Assembly (NCBI GenBank): GCA_035498405.1
Contig: DATKAE010000052.1
Location: 1-64,000 of the forward strand
Origin: DATBFU01 sp035498405
Lineage (GTDB): Bacteria; Acidobacteriota; Thermoanaerobaculia; UBA5066; Gp7-AA6
DNA: 64,000 bases
Direction: 5' to 3'
The notes under the pieces were generated by a model, which ran no database searches, was not told where the DNA came from, and was given only the letters and a program-made list of their open reading frames with translations. This document shows positions 36,227-44,912 of this stretch, one piece after another. The translations under genes and the position numbers were made by a program. Position 1 is the first letter of the stretch; every line of letters starts with the position of its first letter.

Positions 36227-37134
36227 GGGGCGGGGCTCCGAAGGAACATCTCCTCGAGATCCGCCGAGGATCGCGCCTCGAGCACGGGCACGTCCGCCAA
36301 GGCGAGCGCCTTGACGGCGCGGGCGAGGTCTTCCTCGGAGGAGATCGAGAGGCGCAGCGAGTCGTCCGACGCCGCTTCCGGCGCGAAGCCCGCCGTCCGC
36401 AGCGCCGTGGCGGCCTGTTCGCGCCGATCGGCCGGGACGCGGACGTTCCCCCGCCGCGGGGCGGGAGACTCTCCGCGCAGCGTCTGCGACTGAGTCAAGC
36501 GTCCCTGAGACAGAAAGACCACGCGGTCGCAGACTCTTTCCACTTCGGGCAGCTGGTGGGAGTTCAGGACGATCGTCGCGCCGCGGGCTCGGGCTTCGAG
36601 AATGCGCTCGCGCACCACGGCGATTCCGAGCGGGTCGGTCCCCGAAGCGGGCTCGTCGAGAAAGAGAAGGTCCGGGTCTCTCAGCATCGCCTGGCCCACA
36701 CCGACGCGCTGAAGCATGCCGCGGGAATAGCCGGAGAGGCGCCGGAGAAGGACGACAGGCTCCAGGCCCACGCGCGCCGCCGCAGCGGAGACCTCCCGGC
36801 CGGCTTCCGCGGGGGCGCCGCCGGCGAGCCTCCAGTGCTGGGCGAGGAACGCCGCGCCGGTCAGGTCCCGGTCGAATCCGAGACGCTCGGGCATGTAGCC
36901 GGTCCTGGCTCGGACGGCGAGGTCGTCCGGTGCCAGGCCCGCGATCCGGATCGAGCCGGAGTCTGGCCGGAGAAAGCCGAGAAGGCAGAGGAGCAGCGTT
37001 GTCTTGCCGGCGCCGTTGGGCCCGATCAGGCCGAGCGTTTCCCCCTGGCGGACCTCCAGCGAGATGCCCTCGAGGGCCTGGGTGCGGCGGCCGAAGCGGC
37101 CGTAGGTCTTGGAGACATCGCGGACGGCGATCAT
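36223..37134 (-). CDS. ABC transporter ATP-binding protein (ABC-2 partner)
   Basis: A 303-residue ATPase: Walker A GPNGAGKT (about 38-45), signature LSGYSRGMLQRVG, Walker B LLFLDEPASGTDP, H-loop LNSHQ. The order signature-Walker B-H-loop is complete, so it should be active. About 80 C-terminal residues form the regulatory ACT-like tail seen in ABC-2 export ATPases of the NosF/CcmA type. It is head of the operon with a permease and a thioredoxin. It diverges from a second, Gld-like ABC operon with an 88-bp gap. Confidence 0.9.
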   Translation of the reverse strand: MIAVRDVSKTYGRFGRRTQALEGISLEVRQGETLGLIGPNGAGKTTLLLCLLGFLRPDSGSIRIAGLAPDDLAVRARTGYMPERLGFDRDLTGAAFLAQHWRLAGGAPAEAGREVSAAAARVGLEPVVLLRRLSGYSRGMLQRVGVGQAMLRDPDLLFLDEPASGTDPLGIAVVRERILEARARGATIVLNSHQLPEVERVCDRVVFLSQGRLTQSQTLRGESPAPRRGNVRVPADRREQAATALRTAGFAPEAASDDSLRLSISSEEDLARAVKALALADVPVLEARSSADLEEMFLRSPAP

Positions 37135-37222
37135 GCGAACGGTCCACAGGATAACAGCGCCTCCGCGAGGTGCGATTCCGGGAATACATGCTAGAGTCGG
37201 GCGCTTTTTTACCGTCGGCTCG

Positions 37223-38206
37223 ATGATCGAAGTTCAGAACCTCACCAAGAGCTACCCGACCCAGACCGCCGTCGCGGACGTCTCCTTTTCGGTGAAGGAA
37301 GGGGAGATCGTCGGATTCCTGGGGCCCAACGGGGCGGGTAAGACCACCACCATGCGGGTCTTGACGGGCTTCCTGCCTCCGACCTCGGGGACCGCGCGGA
37401 TCGCCGGCCACGACGTGCGGACGCATTCGAAGGAGGCTCGGGCCTGCCTCGGGTACTTGCCGGAGTCGGCGGCGCTGTACCCGGAAATGCGCGTGCGGGA
37501 GTTCCTGGCCTACCGGGCCCGGTTGGAGGGCATCTCGGGAGCCGACGTGCGTCGGCGCGTGGACGAGGCCATCGGCCACTGTCTCCTGGAGGAAGTCGCC
37601 GATCGCAAGATCGACAACCTGTCCAAGGGCTACCGTCAGCGCGCGGCGCTGGCGGGGGCCCTGGTGCATCAGCCGCCCGTGCTGATCCTCGATGAGCCGA
37701 CCGTGGGCCTCGATCCGGCGCAGATCGTCAAGATCCGGGAAATGATTCGCGCCCTCGGCCGCGAGCGGGCGGTCCTGCTCTCCACCCACATCCTTCCGGA
37801 GGTCGACGCCGTGTGCGACCGGGTCTTGATCATCGACCGCGGCCGCATCGTCGCCGAGGGGACACCGCAGGATCTGCGCACTCGCCTGGCCGGAAAGCCG
37901 GTCGTGCGAGCCGCGTTCAAGGGAATCGTCTCCGTCGCCGAGCGCCTCGCCGCGATTCCGGGCGTGCTCTCGGTCGCAATCGAGGAGGATCCGGACGAGA
38001 CCCGGGCGAGGGTCGAATGCGAGGCCTCGAGTGATCCGCGGGAGGCGATCTTCCAGGCGGCGGTCGAAGGCGGATTCGTCCTGCGGGAGCTCGCCTTCGA
38101 CGTCGCCTCGCTCGAAGACGTCTTCGTGCGGCTGACGCACCACGAGGAAGCTCCGGTGGAAGCGGCTGTTCCCCCGGCGGCTCCCGAGGAGGCTCGCCCC
38201 TCATGA
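37223..38206 (+). CDS. ABC transporter ATP-binding protein, GldA-like
   Basis: A 327-residue ATPase with Walker A GPNGAGKTTTM (about 34-44), the ABC signature LSKGYRQRAALA, Walker B LILDEPTVGLDP and LLSTHILPEV, followed by a GldA-type C-terminal domain (about 225-310). The gliding-type ABC systems of Bacteroidetes (GldA-GldF-GldG) have this ATPase, but homologous operons are widespread in non-gliding bacteria. The ATG at 37223 is the conserved start (MIEVQNLTKSY). The 4-nt overlap couples it to the permease. Confidence 0.9.
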   Translation: MIEVQNLTKSYPTQTAVADVSFSVKEGEIVGFLGPNGAGKTTTMRVLTGFLPPTSGTARIAGHDVRTHSKEARACLGYLPESAALYPEMRVREFLAYRARLEGISGADVRRRVDEAIGHCLLEEVADRKIDNLSKGYRQRAALAGALVHQPPVLILDEPTVGLDPAQIVKIREMIRALGRERAVLLSTHILPEVDAVCDRVLIIDRGRIVAEGTPQDLRTRLAGKPVVRAAFKGIVSVAERLAAIPGVLSVAIEEDPDETRARVECEASSDPREAIFQAAVEGGFVLRELAFDVASLEDVFVRLTHHEEAPVEAAVPPAAPEEARPS

Positions 38207-38943
38207 AGCGATTCCTGGCCATCCTCGGTCGGGAGTGGCGAGCCTATTTCCTGTCGCCGCTCGCCTACGTGATCCTGGCGGCGTTCCTGGTCATGAACGG
38301 CCTGATCTTCTACGCGATCGTGGCCTTCATGAGCACCCCGGGCGCTCCGAAGGGGCAGGCCCTGCCCTATCTCTTCACGAACACCTATTTCTGGATCTTC
38401 AACCTCTTCGTCGTCCCGATCATCGCCATGCGCCTCTTTCCCGAGGAGCGCAAGAGCGGCACGATCGAAGTGCTCTTGACCTCGCCGGTCTCCGAGGCGA
38501 TGGTGGTGCTCGGGAAGTTCGCGGGCGCACTGGGATTCTTCCTGACGCTCTGGGCGCCGACCCTCGTGTTCGTGTTCATCCTGCGGGCTCAGACGCCGAT
38601 CGATCTCGGTCCCGTCGCGTCGTCCTACCTGGCGGTCGCGTTGCTCGGCGCCTACTTCCTGTCGGTCGGGACCTTCGCGTCGACGCTGACGAAGAACCAG
38701 ATCGTCGCGGCGATCCTCGCCTTCGGAATGCTGATACCGATCTTCTCGGCCGGGCTGCTCGAGTCGCTCGGCAGCGATCCCGCCCGAAGGGACCTTTTCG
38801 GGTACCTGAATCTCTGGGACCACATGGACGAGTTTTCCCGCGGGATCGTGGACACGCGCCACGTGGTCTATTACGTCTCGGCGACGGCTCTCTTTCTCTT
38901 TCTCGCGACGGTCTCCCTTGCCGCCAAGAAGGAGACGCCGTGA
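38203..38943 (+). CDS. ABC-2 permease, GldF-like
   Basis: A 246-residue permease with six hydrophobic segments; it starts REWRAYFLSPLAYVI and contains EERKSGTIEVLLTSPVSE in the cytosolic loop, the clear mark of GldF/ABC-2 family permeases. It overlaps the ATPase gene before and the GldG-like gene after it by 4 nt each (ATGA, GTGA). It therefore belongs to the four-gene transcription unit 37223-41782. Confidence 0.9.
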   Translation: MKRFLAILGREWRAYFLSPLAYVILAAFLVMNGLIFYAIVAFMSTPGAPKGQALPYLFTNTYFWIFNLFVVPIIAMRLFPEERKSGTIEVLLTSPVSEAMVVLGKFAGALGFFLTLWAPTLVFVFILRAQTPIDLGPVASSYLAVALLGAYFLSVGTFASTLTKNQIVAAILAFGMLIPIFSAGLLESLGSDPARRDLFGYLNLWDHMDEFSRGIVDTRHVVYYVSATALFLFLATVSLAAKKETP

Positions 38944-40400
38944 CCGCGGCGCGGACGGCTCGGGCGAGCACGTCGGCGGCAGCCGTGGCGCTCGGCCTGG
39001 CCCTGTTTCTCGGCGTGAACTGGCTCGGGTATCGGCACTGGGAACGGGCCGACTGGACGAAGGCGCGCATCTACTCCCTCTCGGACACGACGAAGAAGAT
39101 CGTCGCCGGCCTGAAGACGCCCGTTCGGATCACCGCGGTGATGACCTCGCGGGCGCGCCTCTTCCAGCCGGTCAGCGAGCTGCTGAACCGATACCGCGCC
39201 TTGTCGCCGAAGATCGAGGTCGAGATCGTCGACCCGGAAAAGAACCCGGCCCGGGCCGAGACGCTCGTGCGCGAGTTCGGGATCCGACAGAACACGGTCA
39301 TTTTTCGCTCCGGGGAAAAGAAGAAGTACGTCGAGGAGGACAAGCTCGCCGACTTCGACTTCGCCAACGCCGGCATGGGAGGCACACCGGAGATGAAGGC
39401 GTTCAAGGGAGAGCCCGCCTTCACCTCGGCGATTCTCGAGGTCACCGAAAGCAAGACCCCCAAGGTCTACTTCACCGCTGGCCACGGCGAGCCGGGCCTC
39501 GACGCCTTCGAGCGGGGGCGGGGATATTCCGAAGCAAAGCAGCTCCTCGAGCGCGACAACCTGACGGTGGCCTCCTGGGATTCGCTCGGCAAGGGCCAGG
39601 TGCCGGCGGATGTCTCGGCAGTCGTCGTGGCGGGCCCGCGCACGGCGTTCCTGGAGCCCGAGACGGAGGCTCTTCGCAAGTACCTGGAAGGCGGCGGCCG
39701 GGCGCTCTTTCTGCTCGATCCGGTGCTGCCGGGCCCCGGCGCGCCGTCGGCCGACCTCGGCTTGGGCGGCCTGCTCGAGGCCTACGGGGTCAAGCTCGTC
39801 AACGACATCGTCATCGATCCGTCGAACGCGGTTCCGCTGGTGGGGCCGGAGACGGTCATCGCCAACCATTACGGGACTCATCCCATCGTGCGGTCTCTGT
39901 CCGAGCAGGGGCTTCCGGTTCTCTTTCCCCTCGCGCGCTCGCTCGGGAAGGGCGACGCCAAAGCGGGCAGCCCAACGACGGCCACGATGCTGGTGGAGAC
40001 GACCTCGGACGGCTGGGGGGAAACGGGTCTCTCCAAGCTCGACGCGGTCCAGAAAGACGCGCAGGACGTGTCCGGCCCGGTGACCATCGCCTTCGCCGTG
40101 GGTCCGTCGGACGAAAAGAAAACCGCCGAGAAGTCGGCCCGGCTGGTCGTCGTGGGCAACTCGCGGTTCGTGACCAACGGCTCGCTCTCCAACGCGGGCA
40201 ACGCGAACCTCTTCTTGAACGCCATCCACTGGTTGACCGGGCAGGAGAAGCAGATCGGGATCGCTCCGAAGACCCCCGAGCAGAGTTCCCTCGCGTTGAC
40301 CCGCTCGCAGGTCAACCGGATCGGCCTGTTCGCCGTGGCCGGTCTGCCGCTGTTCGCCGTCGTCCTGGGCGTCTGGGTCTGGTACCGGCGCCGCGACTGA
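38940..40400 (+). CDS. GldG-like ABC auxiliary protein
   Basis: A 486-residue protein with a membrane helix near each end (about 12-28 and 462-480) and a large periplasmic part between. It contains YSLSDTTKKIVAGLKTPVRI near the start and the GHGEPGLDAF and RALFLLDP stretches of the GldG/ABC-type uncharacterised (pfam09822-like) family, whose core resembles a glutamine-amidotransferase/ThuA fold with the lost catalytic residues. It probably works with the GldF-like permease, but its activity is not known. The start is GTG at 38940. Confidence 0.88.
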   Translation: MTAARTARASTSAAAVALGLALFLGVNWLGYRHWERADWTKARIYSLSDTTKKIVAGLKTPVRITAVMTSRARLFQPVSELLNRYRALSPKIEVEIVDPEKNPARAETLVREFGIRQNTVIFRSGEKKKYVEEDKLADFDFANAGMGGTPEMKAFKGEPAFTSAILEVTESKTPKVYFTAGHGEPGLDAFERGRGYSEAKQLLERDNLTVASWDSLGKGQVPADVSAVVVAGPRTAFLEPETEALRKYLEGGGRALFLLDPVLPGPGAPSADLGLGGLLEAYGVKLVNDIVIDPSNAVPLVGPETVIANHYGTHPIVRSLSEQGLPVLFPLARSLGKGDAKAGSPTTATMLVETTSDGWGETGLSKLDAVQKDAQDVSGPVTIAFAVGPSDEKKTAEKSARLVVVGNSRFVTNGSLSNAGNANLFLNAIHWLTGQEKQIGIAPKTPEQSSLALTRSQVNRIGLFAVAGLPLFAVVLGVWVWYRRRD

Positions 40401-40423
40401 TCGTCATCCGGCGAGGCGAGCTG

Positions 40424-41782
40424 ATGTCTCCGCGCAAGCTCATTCTGCTGACCGCCGTGGTGTTCGGCCTCTTCGCGTTCATCCTTTTTTTCGAGCGCAA
40501 GATGCCGTCGACCTCGGAAAGGCAGACCAAGGGCGATCTGCATTGGGACCTTCCGGAGGAGCGGCTGGTCTCGATCCGCCTCGAGCGCGCGGGCTCGACC
40601 GTGGAGCTCACGCGCGACGGCGAGAGCTGGCGTTTGACTCAACCGGCCCGTTACCCGGCCGACTCGTTTGCCGCTTCCGATTTGGCGCGGCAACTCGGGC
40701 AGTTGAAGCGCGTGGGCGGCGACTCCTCGGAGGCGCGCCCCGAGGACTATGGCCTTACGACGCCGACCGCCAAGGCGACGATCGTTTGGACCGACCCGGA
40801 CGATCCGAAGAAGAAATCTTCAAGGACGATCGAGTTCGGCATCGACATTCCCGGCACGGACGTCGCCGCGGCGCGAGTGGGCGGGTCGAGCCGCGTGCTC
40901 TTCGTTCCGAGCTCCGTCGCCGCCGCCGTCAAGAAAGGGGCCGGAGATTTCCAGAGCAAGGACGTCTTCGGGGGCGCGGCGGCCGAGGTGGCGAGGCTCG
41001 ATCTGGAGCGCGGCCGGGGACACCTGGTTCTGTCGCAGCGCGAGGGGATCTGGTGGCTGGAGCAACCCCTGAGGGATCTGGCCGACTCCGAGGCGGCTTC
41101 GCGTTTGGCCGGCGATCTGACGGCGTTGCGGGTCATCGAGTTCTTGAGCTCCGACAAGGACAGCCTCACGACCTGGAGCCTTTCGCCCCCGCTCTTCCGC
41201 GTCATGCTTTCCGACTCGAAGGGAAAGACGACGGCCGTCGAATTTGGCGCGACGCGCTCGGACGGTAACTCGGTTTACGCGCGCCGGGAGGGGCAGGCCT
41301 TCACCGTCGGCAGCAGCATCGTCGAGGAGCTGTCGAAGGAGACCGTGGCCTTCCGCGAGCCGCATCTGGTGAAGTTCGACCGGGCCAGGGCATCCGGCCT
41401 CGAAGCGACCTTCGGTCATGAACGGTTTTCGTTCGCACGCGGCAAGGACGGAGGGTGGAGCTCCGACGGCAAGGCGATTCTCGCCGGGTCGGTCGAGGAC
41501 GTGATGAGCGCCGTGTTGGACTTGAAGAGCCGGGCGTTCTCCGACGAGACGGAAGCGCGAGGCCTCTCCGCCCTCTCTCCTGCCGCGTCGCTCAAGATCG
41601 CGCTCTCGGAAGGCGAACCGTGGGAGATCCGGATCTATGCCGCCCCCGGGGAGCCGGCCGCCACCGTCTCCCGCCGCCCGGGTGGCTTTCGTCTCGCTTC
41701 GGACCCTTCGGCAAGTCTGCTCGCGGCCTTCCAGAAGGCCTCGGGCGGTCTCGTGCCTACCGCGGTGCCGAGCAAGAAGTGA
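40424..41782 (+). CDS. DUF4340 family periplasmic protein
   Basis: A 452-residue protein with an N-terminal membrane anchor (about 6-24), followed by repeated DUF4340-like modules: strand-rich sequence with WRLTQPARYPAD (52-63), then LGQLKRVGGDSS, and a second WWLEQPLRDLADSEAAS. The module pattern (W-x-L-x-x-P followed by a helix and RV) occurs about three times. DUF4340 genes are frequently the last gene of GldFG-type operons, as here. A ribosome binding site AGGCGAG is near the ATG at 40424. The stop is part of the first G-tract of an intergenic element. Confidence 0.88.
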   Translation: MSPRKLILLTAVVFGLFAFILFFERKMPSTSERQTKGDLHWDLPEERLVSIRLERAGSTVELTRDGESWRLTQPARYPADSFAASDLARQLGQLKRVGGDSSEARPEDYGLTTPTAKATIVWTDPDDPKKKSSRTIEFGIDIPGTDVAAARVGGSSRVLFVPSSVAAAVKKGAGDFQSKDVFGGAAAEVARLDLERGRGHLVLSQREGIWWLEQPLRDLADSEAASRLAGDLTALRVIEFLSSDKDSLTTWSLSPPLFRVMLSDSKGKTTAVEFGATRSDGNSVYARREGQAFTVGSSIVEELSKETVAFREPHLVKFDRARASGLEATFGHERFSFARGKDGGWSSDGKAILAGSVEDVMSAVLDLKSRAFSDETEARGLSALSPAASLKIALSEGEPWEIRIYAAPGEPAATVSRRPGGFRLASDPSASLLAAFQKASGGLVPTAVPSKK

Positions 41783-41851
41783 GGGGTGAGGGGCGAGGGG
41801 CGAGGGGCGAGTAGCGGGGGCACCACCTCACACCTCGGACCTCACACCTGA
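41781..41851. repeat. Intergenic G-arm element (copy 4)
   Basis: Starting in the stop codon of the DUF4340 gene, GGGGTGA and GGGGCGA units run to 41811. The right half is not CCCCTAA but contains ACCTCACACCT and CGGACCTCACACCTGA, two near-copies of CCTCACACCT. It sits between two convergent genes. Confidence 0.75.
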
Positions 41852-41855
41852 CCGC

Positions 41856-43292
41856 CTATCGCTTTCCCGTGCGGTGCGGGGGGGACTTCTCGGCCGCGGC
41901 TTCGAGCTCGGCGATCCGCTTCTTGCGGGCCTTCTCCTTGTCGTCCACGGTCTTCTCCTTCTTCTCCTTGGCCTTCGAGAAGACCGTCGACAGAGAGAAT
42001 AGGGCGCCCTTGCCCTTGGGCGGTTTGGTTCGCCGCGCCGTGATTCCCCAGACCTTCGTCCTCTTGAAGATGGCCTCGGTGAAGTCGGCGTTGGCGAGGT
42101 CGGCGCCGCTCAACGTGGCACCGGTGAAGTCCGCTCCCATTGCCCTGGCGAAGCGCAGGTCTGCCTCCTGCAGCACGGCGTTCTTGAAATTGGCGCCGAT
42201 CAAGAGAGTGCCGGAGAGATCCGCGTCGAACCCCCGCGCGCCGGAGAAATCGGCCCGCTTGAAGTTCCCCTGTCGAAAGCTGCCGAAGGAAAGGTCGGCC
42301 CGCGAAAAATTGACGCCCTCGGCCTGGGCTTCCGCCAGATCGGCGCCGGCGAAGCGCGCCGCGACGAACGAGTGAGGCTTCAAGTTTGCTCGGCGCAGGA
42401 TCGCCTTGGAGAGGTCTGCCGACTGGAAGTTCGCCTTCTCGAACTTGGCGCCCCGCAGGTCGACCTCCGTCAGCTTCGCGTCGCTGAAGCTGATGTCCTG
42501 TCCGACGGCGTCCAAGAAGATCGCGCGGCGCAGCTCCGCCTTACGCAGCTTCGTCCGATCGAACGAGGCACCCGTGAAGTTGGTTTCCACGGCCGAGACC
42601 AGCTCGAGATCGGCGTCGGTGAAGTCCGCCTTCTCGCAGTCGGCGGCGTTCAACGCGGCCTGCCTCAGGATCGTCCCGACGAACTTGGCGCGCCGCAGGT
42701 CGGCGCCCGAGAAATCGGCGCCCTTCAGGCTCGCTCCGCTGAAGTCGGCGTTGGGAAAGGAGCTGCGCGCCGCGGAGATTCCCTCGAAGAGCGCGCGGGT
42801 CAGGTTGGCGCCGTCGAAGTGGGCGCCCGCCGTCTTGACCCCCCGGAAGTTCACCTCGGAGAGATTCGCCCCGGCGAGATTGGCGTTGGAAAGGTCCGCT
42901 CCCTCGAGTTTCGCGAAGGACAGGTCGGCCCCCGCGAGGTCGGATCCCATGAGAGGACAGCCGAGCATGGAGGCCGACCGGAGACGCGCGCCCGCGAGAA
43001 ACACGCCGGAGAAGTCCAGGAAATCGAGCTTGCAGTGCTCGAAGGATGCGCCGGCCGCCGTGGCCCCGCTCCAGCGCGTCGCTTCCAGCGTGGCGCGGGA
43101 GAAGTCGGTTCCCGCGAGTGTCGACCCCGACAGGTTGGCCCGGGAGAGGTCGGAGCGCTTGAGGTCCTTTCCCGACAGGTCGACTCTCTGCAGGTCGGCG
43201 TCCGTCAGATCGGGCGTGACGTTCGGGTTTCGGCTCCGCCAGGCATTCCAGTCGCTCGAAAGAACGAGCTTCGCGTGCTCCGGGTTGGGCAT
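41856..43292 (-). CDS. Long pentapeptide-repeat protein
   Basis: A 478-residue protein made mainly of A(D/N)LXX-type pentapeptides (about residues 32-410), for example LSRANLSG, FTGASFDR and LAGADLSF. Such sequences form a right-handed quadrilateral beta-helix. The N-terminus (MPNPEHAKLVLSSDWNAWR) is non-repeat. After the helix comes a basic linker (RRTKPPKGKG), then a highly charged, probably coiled-coil tail (KAKEKKEKTVDDKEKARKKR). No signal peptide is seen, so it is probably cytosolic. The start is ATG at 43292, with TACAAT 9 nt before it. It diverges from a Ycf46-like AAA ATPase. Confidence 0.9.
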   Translation of the reverse strand: MPNPEHAKLVLSSDWNAWRSRNPNVTPDLTDADLQRVDLSGKDLKRSDLSRANLSGSTLAGTDFSRATLEATRWSGATAAGASFEHCKLDFLDFSGVFLAGARLRSASMLGCPLMGSDLAGADLSFAKLEGADLSNANLAGANLSEVNFRGVKTAGAHFDGANLTRALFEGISAARSSFPNADFSGASLKGADFSGADLRRAKFVGTILRQAALNAADCEKADFTDADLELVSAVETNFTGASFDRTKLRKAELRRAIFLDAVGQDISFSDAKLTEVDLRGAKFEKANFQSADLSKAILRRANLKPHSFVAARFAGADLAEAQAEGVNFSRADLSFGSFRQGNFKRADFSGARGFDADLSGTLLIGANFKNAVLQEADLRFARAMGADFTGATLSGADLANADFTEAIFKRTKVWGITARRTKPPKGKGALFSLSTVFSKAKEKKEKTVDDKEKARKKRIAELEAAAEKSPPHRTGKR

Positions 43293-43301
43293 GGCCAGGG
43301 C

Positions 43302-43307
43302 ATTGTA
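43302..43307 (-). promoter_or_regulatory. -10-like TACAAT for the pentapeptide gene
   Basis: TACAAT on the minus strand ends 9 nt before the ATG at 43292, with no ribosome binding site between. The divergent gene has the same hexamer at 43335, making a symmetric pair of candidate leaderless promoters in a 56-bp gap. Confidence 0.5.
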
Positions 43308-43334
43308 GAGGATGTGGGTCGAGGTCCGGGCGGG

Positions 43335-43340
43335 TACAAT
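43335..43340 (+). promoter_or_regulatory. -10-like TACAAT for the AAA ATPase gene
   Basis: TACAAT ends 8 nt before the ATG at 43349. No ribosome binding site fits in the gap (GTCAGAAA). The distance from the opposite-strand TACAAT is 27 bp between the inner edges. Confidence 0.5.
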
Positions 43341-43348
43341 GTCAGAAA

Positions 43349-44845
43349 ATGAGCAGTTCTGCAGCGGTGTCCGCGGCACCCAAGGCCATCGACCGCATCC
43401 GTCGGGCCCTGGTGGGCGGCTACCCTCTGATCTACGTTCAGACTTGGGAAGAATCGCGGGTCGAACGGCTGGCGCAGCATCTGGCCAAGACCTTTTACGG
43501 GCAGCCCTCGCCGCTCGGCGTCTGGTCCGTCGTGGATGGACTCGTCGTGGACGGCAGCCCGTTGCCCGACACGAAGGATCCGGTGAAGGCTCTCGAGGCG
43601 ATCCTGGCCGCGCACGGGAAGGGGTTCTACGTCCTGAAGGATTTCCTTTCGGCGAGCGACGGACGCCCCGAGATCGTGCGTCGGCTGCGCGACGTGTACC
43701 GGGCTCTGAAGGACCGGGGGCGGCACGTCTTCCTGGTCTCGCCGCGTCTCTCGATTCCGGAGGAAGCGAAAAAGGAAGTCTACGTCATCGAGTACGAGCT
43801 GCCGGACGACTCGGAGATCGTGCGCTTGATCGATGCCAATGCGCGCAAGCGCCTGGGGGCCGAGGTGGACGAGGCCGCAGTCAAGCGTCTCGCCCTGGCG
43901 CTTCGCGGTTTGACGGCCGACGAGATCAGTCACGTCCTTTCGAAGGTCTTCGCGCAGCGCAAGACGTTCACCGAGGAGGCCTTCTCCGAGATCCTGGCGG
44001 AGAAGGAGCAAATGTCCCGGAAGGAGGGAGTGCTGGAGTTCGTGCCGCCCCGCTTCTCGCTCGAGGACGTCGGAGGGTACGACACGCTGAAGGAATGGCT
44101 CCGGAAGCGGCAGTCCCTGTTCTCGAAGGAGGCGCTCGATGCCGGAATTCCGATCCCCAAGGGCCTCCTGCTGATGGGGATTTCCGGGTGCGGCAAGAGC
44201 CTCTGCGTCAAGACGATTTCCACCTTGTGGAACCTGCCGCTCTTCCGGCTGGACATGAACGCCGTCTTCGGCACCGACAACGCCGAATCCACCTTCCTGC
44301 GGGCGCTGCGCTCGGTCGAAGCCGTTTCGCCTGCCGTGCTCTGGATCGACGAGATCGAGATGGGGGTCGGCGGATACCGGGAGGGGCAGGATCCCTCGAT
44401 GTCGCGGATTTTCTCGGGATTCCTGACCTGGATGCAGGAGAAGAGCGCGCTCGTCTTCGTCGCCGCTACCGCCAACCGCATCCACCTGCTGCCGGCGGAG
44501 ATCTTGCGCAAGGGCCGCTTCGACCAGGTCTTCTTCGTCGACCTTCCCAACGAAGAGGAGCGCAAGCAGATCTTCGCCATCCACTTGAAGCGCAATCGGT
44601 GCGACGTCGGGAAATTCGACCTCGTGTTCTTGGCCAAGGCGACGCGGGGGTGGAACGGAGCCGAGATCGAACAGGCCGTCGTCTCGGCGGTCGTGGATGC
44701 CTACGCCGAGGGGCGGCCTCTGACCGAAGAGGACCTGCACAAGATGATCTCCTCGACGGTGCCCCTCTCGGTAACGATGGACGAGCAGATCAAGGCCATC
44801 CGGAGCTGGGCCCACGACCGGGCGCTGAACGCGTCGCGCGGCTGA
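43349..44845 (+). CDS. AAA ATPase, Ycf46-like
   Basis: A 498-residue protein in two halves. Residues 1-250 form the family-specific N-terminal part beginning with IRRALVGGYPLIYVQTWEESR, which resembles Ycf46-type AAA proteins. Then comes the AAA module: Walker A GISGCGKS (277-284), Walker B VLWIDEIE (Asp334, Glu335), sensor-1 VAATANRI and the arginine-finger region RKGRFDQVFFVDLP. It should hydrolyse ATP as a ring and remodel a partner. Cyanobacterial and plastid Ycf46 is linked to CO2/photosynthesis control, but homologues in other bacteria are of unknown role. It is divergent from the pentapeptide protein. Confidence 0.9.
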   Translation: MSSSAAVSAAPKAIDRIRRALVGGYPLIYVQTWEESRVERLAQHLAKTFYGQPSPLGVWSVVDGLVVDGSPLPDTKDPVKALEAILAAHGKGFYVLKDFLSASDGRPEIVRRLRDVYRALKDRGRHVFLVSPRLSIPEEAKKEVYVIEYELPDDSEIVRLIDANARKRLGAEVDEAAVKRLALALRGLTADEISHVLSKVFAQRKTFTEEAFSEILAEKEQMSRKEGVLEFVPPRFSLEDVGGYDTLKEWLRKRQSLFSKEALDAGIPIPKGLLLMGISGCGKSLCVKTISTLWNLPLFRLDMNAVFGTDNAESTFLRALRSVEAVSPAVLWIDEIEMGVGGYREGQDPSMSRIFSGFLTWMQEKSALVFVAATANRIHLLPAEILRKGRFDQVFFVDLPNEEERKQIFAIHLKRNRCDVGKFDLVFLAKATRGWNGAEIEQAVVSAVVDAYAEGRPLTEEDLHKMISSTVPLSVTMDEQIKAIRSWAHDRALNASRG

Positions 44846-44912
44846 GCGCCACGCCCGGGAGGCGTCGTGGTCCGCTCGTGATGAGGTCGCGCCTGGCCCC
44901 GCCTGCGCGGCC

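Noticed and set aside
35504..38143. An 879-codon minus-strand frame covering the permease and beyond
   Set aside because: Only the last 240 codons are a real permease. The rest is arginine-rich shadow sequence of two ATPase genes, as is common in high-GC DNA.
44846..44912. Possible terminator between the convergent AAA and LON-domain genes
   Set aside because: Only weak complementary stretches and no T-run; not supportable.
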